Assembly: GCA_964555065.1 (NCBI GenBank)
Contig: CAZKRB010000002.1
Location: 19,892-83,891, forward strand
Direction of reading: 5' to 3'
Source of the DNA: Syntrophus sp964555065
GTDB taxonomy: Bacteria; Desulfobacterota; Syntrophia; Syntrophales; Syntrophaceae
Length of the DNA stretch: 64,000 bases
Of this stretch, positions 43,099-52,805 are shown piece by piece. The notes beneath the pieces were generated by a model. That model worked only from the letters and a program-made list of their open reading frames with translations, was not told where the DNA came from and searched no databases. The first letter of the stretch is position 1. Every line of letters begins with the position of its first letter. The position numbers were made by a program, and so were the translations under genes.

Positions 43099-44777
43099 TG
43101 GCGAACAGCCACCAGAAATTGGAACTGACCTGGATCGGCAAGGAGATTCAGCCGAAGTTGGAGCCGAGGATTCTGATCGAGGAGCCGGATCTGTCCTACG
43201 GCGAGCGGAATACGGAGAACATGCTGATCTTCGGGGATAACCTGCTGGCCCTGAAGGCGCTGGAACAGGATTATTCCGGACAGGTCAAGTGCATCTTCAT
43301 CGATCCCCCTTACAATACAGGCAGCGCCTTTGCCCACTACGATGATGGACTGGAACATTCCCTCTGGCTGACCATGATGCGGGACCGGCTGGAGCTGCTC
43401 CGGCGGCTGCTGGCGGAGAACGGTTCAATCTGGATTACCATTGACGACAATGAGGCGCATTACCTGAAGGTCCTGTGTGATGAGGTGTTCGGACGGGGGA
43501 ATTTTGTGGCGAATGTGGTTTGGCAAAAAGCCTACACCCCAAATCAAACAGCAAAATTTATTTCAAATACTCATGATCATCTACTTCTCTACACAAGAAA
43601 TTCCCTAAACTTTTCCATCAAAAGAATTGAACGAAGCGACGCTCAAGTTGCTAAATTCACTAATCCAGATAACGACCCAAGAGGAGCATGGAAGGCAGAA
43701 AATTTATCTGCAGGGAAATTTTATTCGGCAGGACAATTTGAGATTTGCGGACCAACCGGTAAAACATTTCTACCGCCTAAAGGACGATACTGGCGTTGCA
43801 ATGAAGCGCAATACGAGGCATGGAGAAAAGACGGCCGCATAACATTTGGAAAAAGCGGCGACGGCCGCCCAATGCTCAAGAAATACTTATCAGAATTAAA
43901 AGGAGGAATTACACCAAGCACTTGGTGGCCACATGATGAAGTTGGCAATAACAAAGAAGCAAGTATTCATACCAAACATTTATTTGGAGACCAGGCTGTT
44001 TTCTCAACCCCAAAGCCAGAGAAACTAATTGAACGAATTTTATCTTTAGCTACCAACCCCGGCGACCTCGTCCTCGACTCCTTTGCCGGTTCCGGCACGA
44101 CCGGCGCGGTAGCCCAGAAGATGGGGCGCAAGTGGATCATGGTGGAACTGGGCGAGCACTGCCACACCCACATCATCCCCCGCCTGAAAAAGGTCTGCGA
44201 CGGGACGGACCAGGGCGGCATTTCCAAGGCCGTCAACTGGCAGGGCGGCGGCGGTTTCAAGTATTATTACCTGGCCCCGAGCCTCCTGAAGAAAGACCGC
44301 TTCGGCCAGTGGATCATCAACGAGGAATACAACGCGACCATGCTGGCCGCGGCCATGGCCAAGCAGGAAAACTTCCGCTACTGCCCCGATGAAGCCGTTT
44401 ACTGGAAGCAGGGGCAGTCCTCGGAAAAGGACTACATCTTCACCACCACGACGCATCTGACGCCGGAGCATCTGGACCGGATTTCCGAGGAGATGCAGCC
44501 GGACGAGAGCCTGCTGATCTGCTGCAAGTCCCATTTCGAGGGGGCGGAAAGCCGGTTTGACAGCATCACCGTCCGGAAGATCCCGTCCATGCTCCTGGGA
44601 CGCTGCGAATTCGACCGGGATGACTACAGCCTGAACATTGTGGACATGCCCCGCAGCCCCGATGAACCCGCCTTCGTGCCCGTCGGCCCGCCGGCCCTGG
44701 AAAAGGAGAAGGAACAAAAGAAGACCCGAGGCGCCAATTCCAACCAGTTGAATATTTTTGACGGGATGGGGGAATAA
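43098..44777 (+). CDS. mod: type III-like (beta-class) adenine-specific DNA methyltransferase
   Basis: 559 residues. The order is DPPYN (69-73), target recognition region, then FAGSG (329-333), the beta-class layout of Mod subunits; ENMLIFGDNLLALKALEQDY and WLTMMRDRLELLRRLL are typical of Mod. The C-terminal 200 residues follow the motif I region. The enzyme would methylate adenine in a short asymmetric site and give specificity to the Res protein that follows directly. The stretch 43505-44050, coding for the target recognition domain, is much more AT-rich than both flanks with sharp edges, a sign of domain exchange. A longer frame from 43044 is antedated by the TAATG overlap at 43098, which I take as the start. 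Confidence 0.93.
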   Translation: MANSHQKLELTWIGKEIQPKLEPRILIEEPDLSYGERNTENMLIFGDNLLALKALEQDYSGQVKCIFIDPPYNTGSAFAHYDDGLEHSLWLTMMRDRLELLRRLLAENGSIWITIDDNEAHYLKVLCDEVFGRGNFVANVVWQKAYTPNQTAKFISNTHDHLLLYTRNSLNFSIKRIERSDAQVAKFTNPDNDPRGAWKAENLSAGKFYSAGQFEICGPTGKTFLPPKGRYWRCNEAQYEAWRKDGRITFGKSGDGRPMLKKYLSELKGGITPSTWWPHDEVGNNKEASIHTKHLFGDQAVFSTPKPEKLIERILSLATNPGDLVLDSFAGSGTTGAVAQKMGRKWIMVELGEHCHTHIIPRLKKVCDGTDQGGISKAVNWQGGGGFKYYYLAPSLLKKDRFGQWIINEEYNATMLAAAMAKQENFRYCPDEAVYWKQGQSSEKDYIFTTTTHLTPEHLDRISEEMQPDESLLICCKSHFEGAESRFDSITVRKIPSMLLGRCEFDRDDYSLNIVDMPRSPDEPAFVPVGPPALEKEKEQKKTRGANSNQLNIFDGMGE

Positions 44778-47480
44778 ATGGACAAGTTCGCCGCCTACAT
44801 CCGTAATCGATTGAGCCTGCGCCCGCCCCAGACGGAAAGCCTGGAGATCCTGGCCGGGATTGCGGAGCGGCTGACCCTGCGGAAGGCTGCCGACCTGACG
44901 GCCGAGCGGGACAAGGTCCTGACCTTTCTCGACGAACGGGCCGACGGCAACGGCGTCCCCCAGGTCTTTTCCGAATTTGAACGCAACTTTCCCTGTCTCT
45001 GCTTTGCCCTGGCTACGGGGGTCGGCAAGACCCGCCTCATGGGGGCCTTCATCGCCTGGCTCAATCAGGCGAAAGGGATCAAAAACTTCTTCGTCCTGGC
45101 CCCGAACCTGACCATCTACAACAAGCTCATCGAGGATTTCTCCAATCCCCGCAGCTCCAAGTACGTCTTTCCCGGAATCGGCGACTTCGTGCACCGGCCG
45201 CCCGGCATCATCACCGGCGACAACTACACCAGCAAAGGGACGCTGTCCCTCTTCGAGGAAACCATCAGCATCAATGTCTTCAACATCTCCAAGATCAACG
45301 CGGAGACCAAGGGGGGCAAACAGCCGCGCATCAAGCGGCTCTCGGAATATATCGGCCAATCCTATTTTGAACGCCTGGCAAACCTGGACGATCTGGTCAT
45401 CCTGATGGATGAATCCCATCATTACCGGGCCGAGCGGGGAATGCTGGTGATCAATGAACTGAATCCGGTGCTGGGCATCGAGCTGACCGCAACGCCGAAA
45501 ACGGAAACCGGGGGCACGAAGCTCTTCAAGAATGTGGTTTATCAGTATGGCCTGGGAAAGGCGATGGAGGACGGCTTTGTGAAAGAGCCCGCCGTGGCGA
45601 CCCGCAAGGATTTCGACCCGGCGGCATACAGTCAGGAAGAGCTGGACCGGATTAAGCTGGAGGACGGCATCCGGATCCACGAGGATACCCGGGTGGCCCT
45701 GGAAATTTACGCCCGCGACGAGAAACAGAAACTGGTGAAGCCCTTTGTGCTTGTGGTCACGCGGGACACCGACCATGCCTCCCGCGTCCGGTCCCTGATC
45801 CAGTCCGACGTATTCTTTGAAGGCCGCTACCGCGACCGCGTAATGGAGATCCATTCCAACCAGCGGGGCGAGGAAAAGGAGGAGAATATCCAGCGGCTTC
45901 TGACCCTGGAAGACCCGGACAACCGGATCGAAATCGTCATCCATGTGAACATGCTGAAGGAAGGATGGGACATCACCAACCTTTACACGATTGTTCCGCT
46001 CCGGGCTTCCGCTTCGGAAACCCTGACCGAGCAGACCATCGGCCGCGGGCTGCGCCTGCCCTACGGCAAGCGGACGGGCAACGGCAAGGTGGACAAGCTC
46101 ACCATCGTCGCCCACGACAACTTTCAGCGCCTCCTGGAAGAGGCCAACAAGCCGGGCTCCATCATCCGGCAGCAGAACATCATCGAGATCGATCCCGACA
46201 GCTTCGAAGGAACCAAAGAGGTTGTCGTGGCCAAATCGGCCTTTGAGGAAAAGCTGGCAGAGGAACGGAAGGTCGTGGAAGCCCTGCCCGAATCCCTGGA
46301 AAAGAAAACAGCGGGGCTGAAACTGGAAATCAGGAAAACGCTCTACGATACCCTGCCCGAGGTCAACAGCGTGGTGAAGAGCGTATCCGGTTTGGCCGCG
46401 CAGGAAATCAAGGAAATCGTGGTCGGCCGGGTGCGGGACACCCTCCTGTCCGATCCCCAGCAGCATCTCTTCGCCACCGAAATCATCACGGAGATCCGGA
46501 ACGCCTACGAATCCACGGTCGACGAGTTTATTCGGAACACCATTGAAATCCCGCGGATTGTCATCCAGCCGACGGATGAGGTGGATTCCGGCTTCCATGA
46601 TTTCGATCTGGATGCGAAGAACCTGTATTATCCCGCCGTTACTGAAGAAATCCTGATTCAGTATCTGAACCGCAAGGAAAACGCCCGGGAAACCCTGATC
46701 GGCAAGTTCGGCATCCAGGCAGACAAACCGGAGAATCTGATCCTGAACGAACTGATCAATTTTCCCTTAATCGACTATGACAGCCAGGCGGACCTGCTGC
46801 AAAAGCTCGTGGGGCAGGCGATGGACCGGCTGCAAAGCTACCTGAGCGAAGAGGATTGCCTCAATGTGATCCGGTATCACAAGCGGGACATCGCCAGCTT
46901 CATCTATTCCCAGATGAAACCGCACTTTTTCTGCACCACCCGGTCCTACGAAGAACCGGTGGTCAAACCCTTCACCCGGATCGAACCCCATAACCTGACC
47001 AAGATTCTGGCAGACAGCATTCACCACTACACGGACACCATCACCCCGACCAGTGCGATTCCCCGGAAGGTTTTCTCCGGCTTCCGGAAGGCCTGCCATT
47101 CCCTCTACAAGTTCGATGGCAAGAGTGAGAAGGACTTTGCCACCCTGCTGGAACAGGATGCGGCGGTCACAAAATGGCTCCGCCCCGCTCCCAGCCAGTT
47201 TCGCATTTACTGGGATCATCAGGCCCGGGTGTATGAGCCGGATTTTGTTGCAGAGACTGAGGAGTCAATCTACCTGGTGGAAATCAAGATGGACAGCCAG
47301 CTTCAGCACCCGGACGTCCTGGGAAAAGCCAAAGCGGCCCTCCAATACTGCCGGCATGCCTCGGAATACAACCTGAAAAACGGCGGAAAAGTCTGGAAGT
47401 ACCTGCTCCTCCCGCACCACGAAGTGCAGTTGAACAGCAGTTTTGCTTACCTGGCCGGAAGCCGGGAATTCGCCGGATAG
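44778..47480 (+). CDS. res: type III restriction-like helicase-nuclease (Res)
   Basis: 900 residues. The DEAD/DEAH helicase has ATGVGKTRLMGAFI (79-92), DESHH at 211-215, GIELTATPKTE and the domain 2 motif QTIGRGLRLPYGKRTGNG. The C-terminal nuclease is a PD-(D/E)xK fold with EPDFVAETEESIYLVEIK, with Asp822, Glu835 and Lys837 all present. Mod and Res would form a type III restriction complex that translocates and cuts unmodified DNA. The ATG follows the mod stop with no gap. It is the last gene of the operon; a flavin protein gene follows 101 bases later and is probably unrelated. Confidence 0.93.
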   Translation: MDKFAAYIRNRLSLRPPQTESLEILAGIAERLTLRKAADLTAERDKVLTFLDERADGNGVPQVFSEFERNFPCLCFALATGVGKTRLMGAFIAWLNQAKGIKNFFVLAPNLTIYNKLIEDFSNPRSSKYVFPGIGDFVHRPPGIITGDNYTSKGTLSLFEETISINVFNISKINAETKGGKQPRIKRLSEYIGQSYFERLANLDDLVILMDESHHYRAERGMLVINELNPVLGIELTATPKTETGGTKLFKNVVYQYGLGKAMEDGFVKEPAVATRKDFDPAAYSQEELDRIKLEDGIRIHEDTRVALEIYARDEKQKLVKPFVLVVTRDTDHASRVRSLIQSDVFFEGRYRDRVMEIHSNQRGEEKEENIQRLLTLEDPDNRIEIVIHVNMLKEGWDITNLYTIVPLRASASETLTEQTIGRGLRLPYGKRTGNGKVDKLTIVAHDNFQRLLEEANKPGSIIRQQNIIEIDPDSFEGTKEVVVAKSAFEEKLAEERKVVEALPESLEKKTAGLKLEIRKTLYDTLPEVNSVVKSVSGLAAQEIKEIVVGRVRDTLLSDPQQHLFATEIITEIRNAYESTVDEFIRNTIEIPRIVIQPTDEVDSGFHDFDLDAKNLYYPAVTEEILIQYLNRKENARETLIGKFGIQADKPENLILNELINFPLIDYDSQADLLQKLVGQAMDRLQSYLSEEDCLNVIRYHKRDIASFIYSQMKPHFFCTTRSYEEPVVKPFTRIEPHNLTKILADSIHHYTDTITPTSAIPRKVFSGFRKACHSLYKFDGKSEKDFATLLEQDAAVTKWLRPAPSQFRIYWDHQARVYEPDFVAETEESIYLVEIKMDSQLQHPDVLGKAKAALQYCRHASEYNLKNGGKVWKYLLLPHHEVQLNSSFAYLAGSREFAG

Positions 47481-47581
47481 ACCTTTGCGGGATTCGAATG
47501 ATTCCTTTCAATCCGGTCATTTCGCGGCCGGCCGTTCGGTTGCCGGAATAGACTTGGAATTTCATCAACACGGGAATTTAT

Positions 47582-48196
47582 ATGGTCTTTGCGAAAAATG
47601 AAACGATCTCCACACTGGATGACGTTCTCGAATCGAGTTGGAGACTCCTCCACGAGGGCGTCGGCAACTTCAGGAATCCCTTTCACCAGCCCTCCCTCAC
47701 CACCCTGGAGGGCGACAGACCTCAGGTGCGGCTTGTCATCCTGAGGGAGTTTTCGGAAAAGGACCGGACCTTGATCTGTCACTGCGACGCCCGGGGGTCC
47801 AAGGTCTCGCAGATCCGGGAGAATCCCAAGGTGAGCTGGCTGTTCTATCATCCGGAAAAGTGGCTGCAGTTGCGCCTTTCCGGGATGGCTACGGTCCACA
47901 CCGATGATGAAACGGCTGACTCCCAGTGGAAAAAGGTGCGCCTCCACCACCGGATCAACTACTGCGCCACCCTCCCGCCCGGTTCGCCCACGGACAGACC
48001 GACTTCGGGTCTGCCGGATTTTCTCCGGGAGAAAGCGCCCAAGCTCCTTGACGCCCCGGAGTCCCGGAAGAATTTTGCCGCTATTGTCTGCCGCTTCGAT
48101 GAAATGGACTGGCTGCTGCTGAAATTGACGGGGCATCTCCGGGCGCAATTTTCCTGGAAGGACGATCGCATGGAGGCCTCCTGGGTCATCCCCTGA
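47582..48196 (+). CDS. pyridoxamine 5'-phosphate oxidase-family flavin protein
   Basis: 204 residues. The split-barrel FMN fold is shown by NPFHQPSLTTLEGDRPQVRL then VILREFSEKDRTLICHCDAR, SQIRENPKVSWLFYHPEKWL and LRLSGMATVHTDD. It lacks the C-terminal RxxPR element of true PdxH, so a general FMN-dependent oxidoreductase or FMN store is more likely than vitamin B6 synthesis. No signal peptide. Convergent with the PFOR gene across a bidirectional terminator. Confidence 0.85.
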   Translation: MVFAKNETISTLDDVLESSWRLLHEGVGNFRNPFHQPSLTTLEGDRPQVRLVILREFSEKDRTLICHCDARGSKVSQIRENPKVSWLFYHPEKWLQLRLSGMATVHTDDETADSQWKKVRLHHRINYCATLPPGSPTDRPTSGLPDFLREKAPKLLDAPESRKNFAAIVCRFDEMDWLLLKLTGHLRAQFSWKDDRMEASWVIP

Positions 48197-48497
48197 TTTT
48201 TTCAGCCCCTAACCCTTTTGGAAAGTGCTGCGGCCCATTTCGCCGCCCGATTCCGTTTCAGCCCGCCATCCAGATCCGGCGGAAGGCACCGTGCGCTTCC
48301 GGACCATGCCGGCGCCCCCCGCACCCACGAATTTCATGGTATCTCTGCAGTAGCAATCCTATTGGTGAGGGTCGGGAAACCGAAAGGCTCTTGAAACAGA
48401 AGGACCCCGGGGGAGCAACCCTCGGGGTCCTGTTTATCGGATTAACGCCTGACTCAGCGTAAAGACGGCCGGCTCGCCCGCAGGGCGGGCAAAGAGC
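48197..48497. other. convergent intergenic region with a bidirectional terminator
   Basis: Nothing but the hairpin at 48401-48431 is recognised. Confidence 0.6.
48401..48431. terminator. bidirectional terminator between the flavin protein gene and PFOR
   Basis: AGGACCCCGgGGG and CCCTCGGGGTCCT pair with a short loop, with TGTTTA on the right and a TTCTGTTTC on the minus-strand side. A very similar hairpin (ACCCCGAG... CTTGGGGT) stands downstream of the tRNA-Asn gene. Confidence 0.8.
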
Positions 48498-51400
48498 CTA
48501 GACTTTGGCAAGCTCCTTGTACTTCTCGAATCTCTCCTTCGCATCGGCTTCAGCCCTCTTATAAAGCGCCTCCGCTTCATCGGGGAACATTCTCTTCAGG
48601 CTGGAGTAACGGACTTCGCCTTTCAGGAACTCCTGGAAATCGCCCTTGACGTCGGGGGTATCCAACTGGAAGGGATTCTTGCCCTCGGCGGCGAGGAGGG
48701 GGTTATAGCGGTACAGCGTCCAGTAGCCGGCTTCAACCGCCCGCTTCTCCTCCTCCTGGCTCTTGCCCATGTCGATGCCGTGGTTGATGCAGGGCGAATA
48801 GGCGATGATCAGGGAAGGTCCGGGATAGCTTTCCGCTTCCGTAACAGCCTTGAGGAACTGGTTCTTGTCGGCGCCCATGGCCACGGAGGCGACGTACACA
48901 TATCCGTACACCATGGCCATCCGGCCGAGGTCTTTTTTGCGGACGGGCTTGCCCTTGGCCGCAAATTTCGCCACCGCCCCCGTCGGAGTGGACTTGGAAG
49001 CCTGGCCGCCCGTATTGGAATAGACTTCCGTATCGAGGACCAGAACATTCAGATCGTGATTCTGAGCGAGCACATGGTCCAGCCCGCCGTAGCCGATGTC
49101 ATAAGCCCAGCCGTCGCCGCCGATGGCCCAGATCGATTTCTTCACAAGCAGATCCTTCACCCTGAGGATCCGCGTCAGCAGCTCCTTCTGCTTGCCGATG
49201 GACGTCGGCAGCTCCCTGGCAACCGCCTCTTCAATTTTATCCCTCAAGTCCTTGGTCTTTTCGGCATCGTTCATCCCGGCGAGCCACGCTTCAAACAGCT
49301 CCCTCAGCTCCTCGGAAATATTCTCCTCGAGAACGTACCGCATATGGCGGGCAAGCCGCTCGCGTCTCTGGGAAATCGCCATCTCCATGCCCAGGGTGAA
49401 CTCCGCATTGTCTTCAAAGAGGGAGTTGGCCCAGGCCGGTCCGTGTCCCCTCTCATTGATGGTGTAGGGACAGACCGGGGCGGAACCGCCGTAAATCGAA
49501 GAGCATCCCGTGGCATTGCCGACGATCATCCGGTCGCCGAAGAGCTGGGTGATCACCTTGATGTATGGGGTCTCTCCGCATCCCGGACAGGCGCCGGAGA
49601 ATTCAAAAAGCGGCTGGCAGAACTGGCTGCCCTTCACCGTGGTTTTCGGCATGAGATCGTCTTTGATGGGAATCGTCAGGGAGAAGCGATGGTTCGGCAC
49701 CTGGACGTCGCTCTGGTCGCAGAGGTGCTTCATGACCAGCGCTTTTTTCTTCGCCGGGCAGACATCCGCACAGTTGCCGCAACCGACGCAGTCCAGCGGA
49801 CTGACCTGGATCCGGTATTTAAGCCCCTTGAGCTCTTTGCCCGTGGCGTCCAGGGTGACAAAATCCTTCGGGGCTTTCTTCAGCTCGTCTTCCGCTGCAA
49901 GCACCGGCCGGATAGAGGCGTGGGGGCACACAAAGGCGCACTGATTGCACTGGATGCAGTTCTCAGGGATCCATTCCGGAATATTGATCGCTACCCCACG
50001 TTTTTCATACTGTGCGGTCGCGGTCGGGAAAATGCCGTCCGCCGGCAGGGCGCTCACCGGTACATTGCCCCCTTTCTGCAGGATCATCGGGGTCATGACC
50101 TTGGTGATGTACTCCGATTTATCGTCGATGGCGAAGACGCTGCGACCGGATTCGGCCCATGACGCCGGCACATCGATGACCTTGATGGCGTCCAAGGCCT
50201 GATCCACGGCACTGATGTTCTGATTGACGATCTTATCCCCTTTCTTGCCGTACGCTTTTTTGATGGCATCCTTAAGGAAATTAAGCGCCTCATCCGGCGG
50301 GATGACATTGGCGATTTTGAAGAAGGCGGCCTGCATGATCATGTTGATTCTTCCACCGAGGCCGACTTTTTCCGCGATGGTGACGGCGTCAATGTTGTAG
50401 AATTTCAGATGCTTCTCCGCGATGATCCGCCTCAGGTTGCCGGGAAGCTCCTTCTCCATATCTTCCACGGTCCAGGGGGAGTTCAGCAGGAACGTCCCGC
50501 CCTCGACGATGCCTTCCAGCAGGTCGAACTGGTGTACGTAAGCGGGAACATGGCAGGCGATGAAATCCGCGTGTTTGATCAGGTAATGGGAGAGAATCTT
50601 GTGCGGGGAAAAGCGGACGTGGGAAACGGTCACACCGCCCGATTTTTTGGCGTCGTAGGCGAAATAAGCCTGGGTGAAGAGGTCGGTATTTTCGCCGATG
50701 ATTTTGATGGCTTCCTTGTTGGCGCCGACCGTTCCGTCCGCGCCGATGCCCCAGAACATGCAGGAGGTCGTTCCCTCCGGTGACGCTGAAAATTCCTCGC
50801 CCACTTCCAGGGAAGAGAGGCTCACATCGTCATTGATCCCGACGGTGAAGGATCGCTTGGGTTCCCACTGTTCCAGGTTGTCATAGACCGCCTTCACCAT
50901 GGCCGGCGTGAAATCCTTGCTGCCCAGCCCGTATCGTCCGCCGACGACCAGTTGTCCACCACCCAGCTCGTTGATCGCCGTACTCACATCCTGGTACAGC
51001 GGCTCGCCGATGGTCAGCGGAGTCTTTACCCGGTCCAGCACTGCTATTTTCTTGACCGATCGCGGCAGAACCTTGAAGAAGTGCTCCCTGGAGAAGGGCA
51101 GATAAAGGCGGACTTTGATCAGGCCGAGCTTGGCTCCCCTGGCATTCAGATAATTGATGGAGCCCTCGATGACATCACAGCTGGAGCCCATGGAGACGAT
51201 AATTTTATCGGCTTCGGGATGCCCCACGTAATCGAAGAGATGGTACGACCTGCCGGTGAGTTCGCTGACCTTCCTCATTTCCCCTTCTACGATGTCCGGC
51301 ACCCTGGCGAAATAGGGGGAGCAGGCTTCACGGTTCTGGAAGTAAACGTCGGAAATCTGAGACGTGCCGCGCATCTGCGGATGTTCGGGGTTCATGGATC

Positions 51401-52016
51401 TCGCCCGGAAGCGGTCGATGGCGTACCAGTCGACGAGTTTTGCCATATCCGTGTAAGAGATCAATTCCACCTTCTGAATGACCATGGAGGTCCGGAAGCC
51501 GTCAAAACAATGGACGAAAGGAAGACTAGCTTTGATGCTCGCCAGATGAGCGACAAGGCCCAGATCCATGACTTCCTGGGGGGAAGCGGAGGCGAGCAGG
51601 GAGAATCCCGTCTGCCGGACCGCGTTGATATCCGAGTGATCCCCGAAAATACAGAGGGCATGACCGGCGACGGACCGCGCAGCGACATGAAAGACCGCCG
51701 GCATCAGTTCGCCCGCGATCTTGTACATATCCGGAATCATTAGCAGCAGGCCCTGGGAGGCGGTGAAGGTCGTGGAAAGGGCCCCTGCCGCCAGCGCCCC
51801 ATGGACCGTGGCCGCGGCTCCGGCTTCGGACTGCATTTCCATGATATCAAGCACCTGGCCGAAGATGTTCTTTTTTCCGCGTGCAGCCCATTCACTGCAG
51901 TATTCCCCGATCGTGCTGGACGGCGTAATCGGATAGATCGCCGCCACTTCACTCATCGCATATGCCACATGCGCGGCTATCTCATTTCCTTCCAGGGTCT
52001 TATGATATCCTGCCAT
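48498..52016 (-). CDS. nifJ: pyruvate:ferredoxin (flavodoxin) oxidoreductase, single-chain
   Basis: 1172 residues, the full length of one-piece PFOR. Domains in order: the thiamine-diphosphate pyrimidine domain (AYPITPSSTIGEYCSEWAAR), the transketolase C-like domain, the EKR domain, a 2x[4Fe-4S] ferredoxin domain (CIQCNQCAFVCPHASIRP and CVGCGNCADVCPAK), and the TPP domain with CPGCGETPYIKV, NATGCSSIYGG and GGDGWAYDIGYGGLDHV. The enzyme turns pyruvate and CoA into acetyl-CoA, CO2 and reduced ferredoxin, or runs backwards for CO2 fixation. GGAGGAG lies seven bases before the ATG. All cluster cysteines are intact. A four-subunit enzyme with the same activity class is encoded at 55888-58937. Confidence 0.97.
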   Translation of the reverse strand: MAGYHKTLEGNEIAAHVAYAMSEVAAIYPITPSSTIGEYCSEWAARGKKNIFGQVLDIMEMQSEAGAAATVHGALAAGALSTTFTASQGLLLMIPDMYKIAGELMPAVFHVAARSVAGHALCIFGDHSDINAVRQTGFSLLASASPQEVMDLGLVAHLASIKASLPFVHCFDGFRTSMVIQKVELISYTDMAKLVDWYAIDRFRARSMNPEHPQMRGTSQISDVYFQNREACSPYFARVPDIVEGEMRKVSELTGRSYHLFDYVGHPEADKIIVSMGSSCDVIEGSINYLNARGAKLGLIKVRLYLPFSREHFFKVLPRSVKKIAVLDRVKTPLTIGEPLYQDVSTAINELGGGQLVVGGRYGLGSKDFTPAMVKAVYDNLEQWEPKRSFTVGINDDVSLSSLEVGEEFSASPEGTTSCMFWGIGADGTVGANKEAIKIIGENTDLFTQAYFAYDAKKSGGVTVSHVRFSPHKILSHYLIKHADFIACHVPAYVHQFDLLEGIVEGGTFLLNSPWTVEDMEKELPGNLRRIIAEKHLKFYNIDAVTIAEKVGLGGRINMIMQAAFFKIANVIPPDEALNFLKDAIKKAYGKKGDKIVNQNISAVDQALDAIKVIDVPASWAESGRSVFAIDDKSEYITKVMTPMILQKGGNVPVSALPADGIFPTATAQYEKRGVAINIPEWIPENCIQCNQCAFVCPHASIRPVLAAEDELKKAPKDFVTLDATGKELKGLKYRIQVSPLDCVGCGNCADVCPAKKKALVMKHLCDQSDVQVPNHRFSLTIPIKDDLMPKTTVKGSQFCQPLFEFSGACPGCGETPYIKVITQLFGDRMIVGNATGCSSIYGGSAPVCPYTINERGHGPAWANSLFEDNAEFTLGMEMAISQRRERLARHMRYVLEENISEELRELFEAWLAGMNDAEKTKDLRDKIEEAVARELPTSIGKQKELLTRILRVKDLLVKKSIWAIGGDGWAYDIGYGGLDHVLAQNHDLNVLVLDTEVYSNTGGQASKSTPTGAVAKFAAKGKPVRKKDLGRMAMVYGYVYVASVAMGADKNQFLKAVTEAESYPGPSLIIAYSPCINHGIDMGKSQEEEKRAVEAGYWTLYRYNPLLAAEGKNPFQLDTPDVKGDFQEFLKGEVRYSSLKRMFPDEAEALYKRAEADAKERFEKYKELAKV

Positions 52017-52409
52017 GCGTCTCCTCCTTATTTATATAAATCTATATCTAGTTTTGGATATACTTTCTTGCCAGCGGGGACTGACTTTGTCAAGGAAAAT
52101 AAATGAATGCCGCTCAAAAATATTTTATCCAGAGAAAGTGCACAAAAGAATAGCGGAAATAATTGAAACACAAAAGAAAGCTTCCGTGATCCTTTTTTGG
52201 TGATCGTTACGAAAAAGAGCATTTGCCATCATTTTCTTATTAATATTGAAGTTTGTTCAGCGCCATCGTTGTCAGGAAAATGGATCGCCTCTCCGCGGGG
52301 CAATCCGGCGAGATGGATGGCCGGACATCAGAGACAGCAAGACCCCGAGAGAATCAACCCTTGGGGTCTTGCCTGGAATGAGCACCGCCGAACCCGGCGA
52401 ATGAGATTT
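52017..52409. other. intergenic region upstream of PFOR and downstream of tRNA-Asn
   Basis: AT-rich leader of the PFOR gene, with TTGACA at about 52086-52091 on the minus strand but no well-spaced -10, then the tRNA terminator. No gene is supported. Confidence 0.55.
52337..52372 (-). terminator. intrinsic terminator downstream of tRNA-Asn
   Basis: GCAAGACCCC and GGGGTCTTGC enclose a 16-base loop whose outer part can extend the stem (AAGGG/TCTC). It lies 38 bases past the tRNA 3' end. Confidence 0.75.
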
Positions 52410-52485
52410 TGGCTCCCCAGCGCGGACTCGAACCACGGACCCGATGGTTAACAGCCATCTGCTCTACCGACTGAGCTACTGAGGA
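52410..52485 (-). tRNA. tRNA-Asn (anticodon GTT)
   Basis: 76 bases with CCA encoded. The acceptor TCCTCAG pairs with CTGGGGA, the D arm is GCTC/GAGC, the anticodon stem GATGG/CCATC holds the loop CTGTTAA, and the T arm is CGTGG-TTCGAGT-CCGCG. All stems pair, with only G-U wobbles. Confidence 0.97.
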
Positions 52486-52805
52486 ATATGTTTTAGCGTA
52501 CCTTTCGACACCGACCTTATGCATCGGCCCCACACAATGCGCCGCCGATGTTCCGGAGATGACGAGGTGCTGCTGAAGTCATACCCGGAAAGTCAAGGGG
52601 CATGCTCCGGTTCATCGCCGGAGGTGAGGAATTTCTCTATCACAACAGGTGCGCTCGTGCAAGGACATTCTCACACGAATGTAAACCTCCGTCAAGGTCA
52701 GTCAGTTTAGCCTAAGATATCAAGCACTTATAGTTTAAAAGTGTAATTTACGTTTTATATAGTTAATGCAATGCGCTGCATCACTGAGTGGCATGACCCT
52801 GCCCG
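52486..52805. other. intergenic region between tRNA-Asn and the diaphorase operon
   Basis: No gene recognised. The right-hand 100 bases are AT-rich, and a tRNA promoter could not be picked out with confidence. Confidence 0.5.

Noticed and set aside
44046..46598. 850-residue open frame on the minus strand
   Set aside because: Antisense shadow of res and mod; composition is not protein-like and no motif is visible.
38479..47480. Assignment of the operon to DISARM or BREX
   Set aside because: The SNF2 subunit and methyltransferase recall those systems, but drmA, drmB, drmC, pglZ and brxC are all absent.
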